NCBI GenBank assembly: GCA_945866155.1
Contig: CAMBGL010000070.1
Coordinates: 1-6,430, forward strand
Reading direction: 5' to 3'
DNA: 6,430 nucleotides
Source of the DNA: Bifidobacterium breve
GTDB taxonomy: Bacteria > Actinomycetota > Actinomycetes > Nanopelagicales > Nanopelagicaceae
Shown: positions 6,129 through 6,430 of the stretch, one piece after another
Position numbering within the stretch: the stretch's first letter is position 1
Layout: every line of letters starts with the position of its first letter
Program-made: the position numbers and the translations under genes
The notes under the pieces: generated by a model
Databases searched by the model: none
Told to the model about the DNA's origin: nothing
Seen by the model: only the letters and a program-made list of their open reading frames with translations

Positions 6129-6134
6129 TGCCTC

Positions 6135-6430
6135 ATGAGTTCACAAGGAGCACCTGCTGGATTACTTCAATCTTTCACCGCCCAAGGAAATGGGGCTAAC
6201 GAGAAAATCGGAATAATTCTTGTTCATGGTTTTACTGGTTCACCTGCCTCAATGCGACCATGGGCGGAGTTTCTCAATGGGCGCGGTTACACAGTACGAG
6301 TGCCGTTGTTACCAGGTCATGGAACAAAGCCAGAAGATTTGAATAAAGTGAAGTGGCAAGAGTGGTCAACATGTGTGGAGTCAGTCTTAGAAGAATTGTC
6401 ACAAAAATGTGATGTCATTTTTATGTGCGG
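6135..6430 (+). CDS. Alpha/beta hydrolase, carboxylesterase/lipase-like (3' end outside window)
   Basis: This is the N-terminal 98 codons plus two bases of a gene running off the right edge. The pattern is that of a small bacterial esterase or monoacylglycerol-lipase-type alpha/beta hydrolase. A strand (KIGIILVHG, 24-32) leads into the oxyanion-hole motif HGFTGSPASMRPWAEFL (31-47). YTVRVPLLPGHGT (52-64) then gives the second family signature, and WQEW (74-77) precedes a helix. The window ends in DVIFMCG, exactly where the nucleophile elbow GxSxGG would follow, so the catalytic Ser, Asp and His cannot be seen. No signal peptide is evident, so it is probably cytoplasmic. The substrate cannot be told. 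It is transcribed divergently from the exonuclease gene, 55 bp away, from its own promoter. Confidence 0.85.
   Translation, partial: MSSQGAPAGLLQSFTAQGNGANEKIGIILVHGFTGSPASMRPWAEFLNGRGYTVRVPLLPGHGTKPEDLNKVKWQEWSTCVESVLEELSQKCDVIFMC

Noticed and set aside
6080..6136. N-terminal extension of the exonuclease from the ATG at 6136
   Set aside because: The 19 extra residues do not resemble the family. The start would overlap the hydrolase ATG on the other strand and bury both promoters in coding sequence.
1..6430. Possible novel island, mobile element, CRISPR array or toxin-antitoxin pair
   Set aside because: No transposase, integrase, direct repeats, spaced repeat array or paired small genes were seen. 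The genes are core functions in a conserved actinobacterial order.

Overview
This window looks like a compact, low-to-moderate GC chromosome segment from an actinobacterium. Four observations point that way: a ctaE-qcrC-qcrA-qcrB cluster, a di-haem QcrC, a Rieske protein with three N-terminal/central membrane segments and a Tat-like motif, and the QPDWY form of the cytochrome b Qo motif. The base composition is low for that phylum and the genes are tightly packed (a 4-bp ATGA overlap, 4-15 bp gaps, stops that overlap). This would fit a streamlined freshwater lineage such as Nanopelagicales (acI), but that placement is inference from style, not from any comparison run here.

Layout. Positions 1-3809, minus strand, hold one respiratory operon read right to left: ctaE (cytochrome aa3 oxidase subunit III), qcrC (di-haem cytochrome c), qcrA (Rieske protein) and qcrB (cytochrome b, cut by the left edge). 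Together these encode the menaquinol-oxidising bc1 complex and one oxidase subunit of the actinobacterial bc1-aa3 supercomplex. A 136-bp divergent control region (3810-3945) follows. It contains a CRP/GlxR-like dyad, a second dyad and a likely leaderless promoter. Positions 3946-5423, plus strand, hold a stand-alone receiver-like protein with a His in place of the usual switch Lys, followed 11 bp later by trpD (anthranilate phosphoribosyltransferase). Convergent to trpD, with overlapping stop codons, is a single-domain DEDDh exonuclease (5420-6079, minus). Divergent from it across 55 bp is an alpha/beta hydrolase cut by the right edge (6135-6430, plus).

Neighbourhood. As recalled, the order exonuclease / trpD / ctaE-qcrCAB also occurs in Mycobacterium tuberculosis (Rv2191 to Rv2196), so the window is mostly conserved core genome rather than an island. 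I saw no mobile element, CRISPR array, tRNA or rRNA, and no gene-free stretch longer than about 140 bases. I do not see a new biological system. The points most worth following are the degenerate receiver between trpD and ctaE, the CRP-like dyad in the divergent control region, the repeated leaderless-promoter layout, and the exonuclease that lacks the UvrC-like half I recall in actinobacterial relatives.
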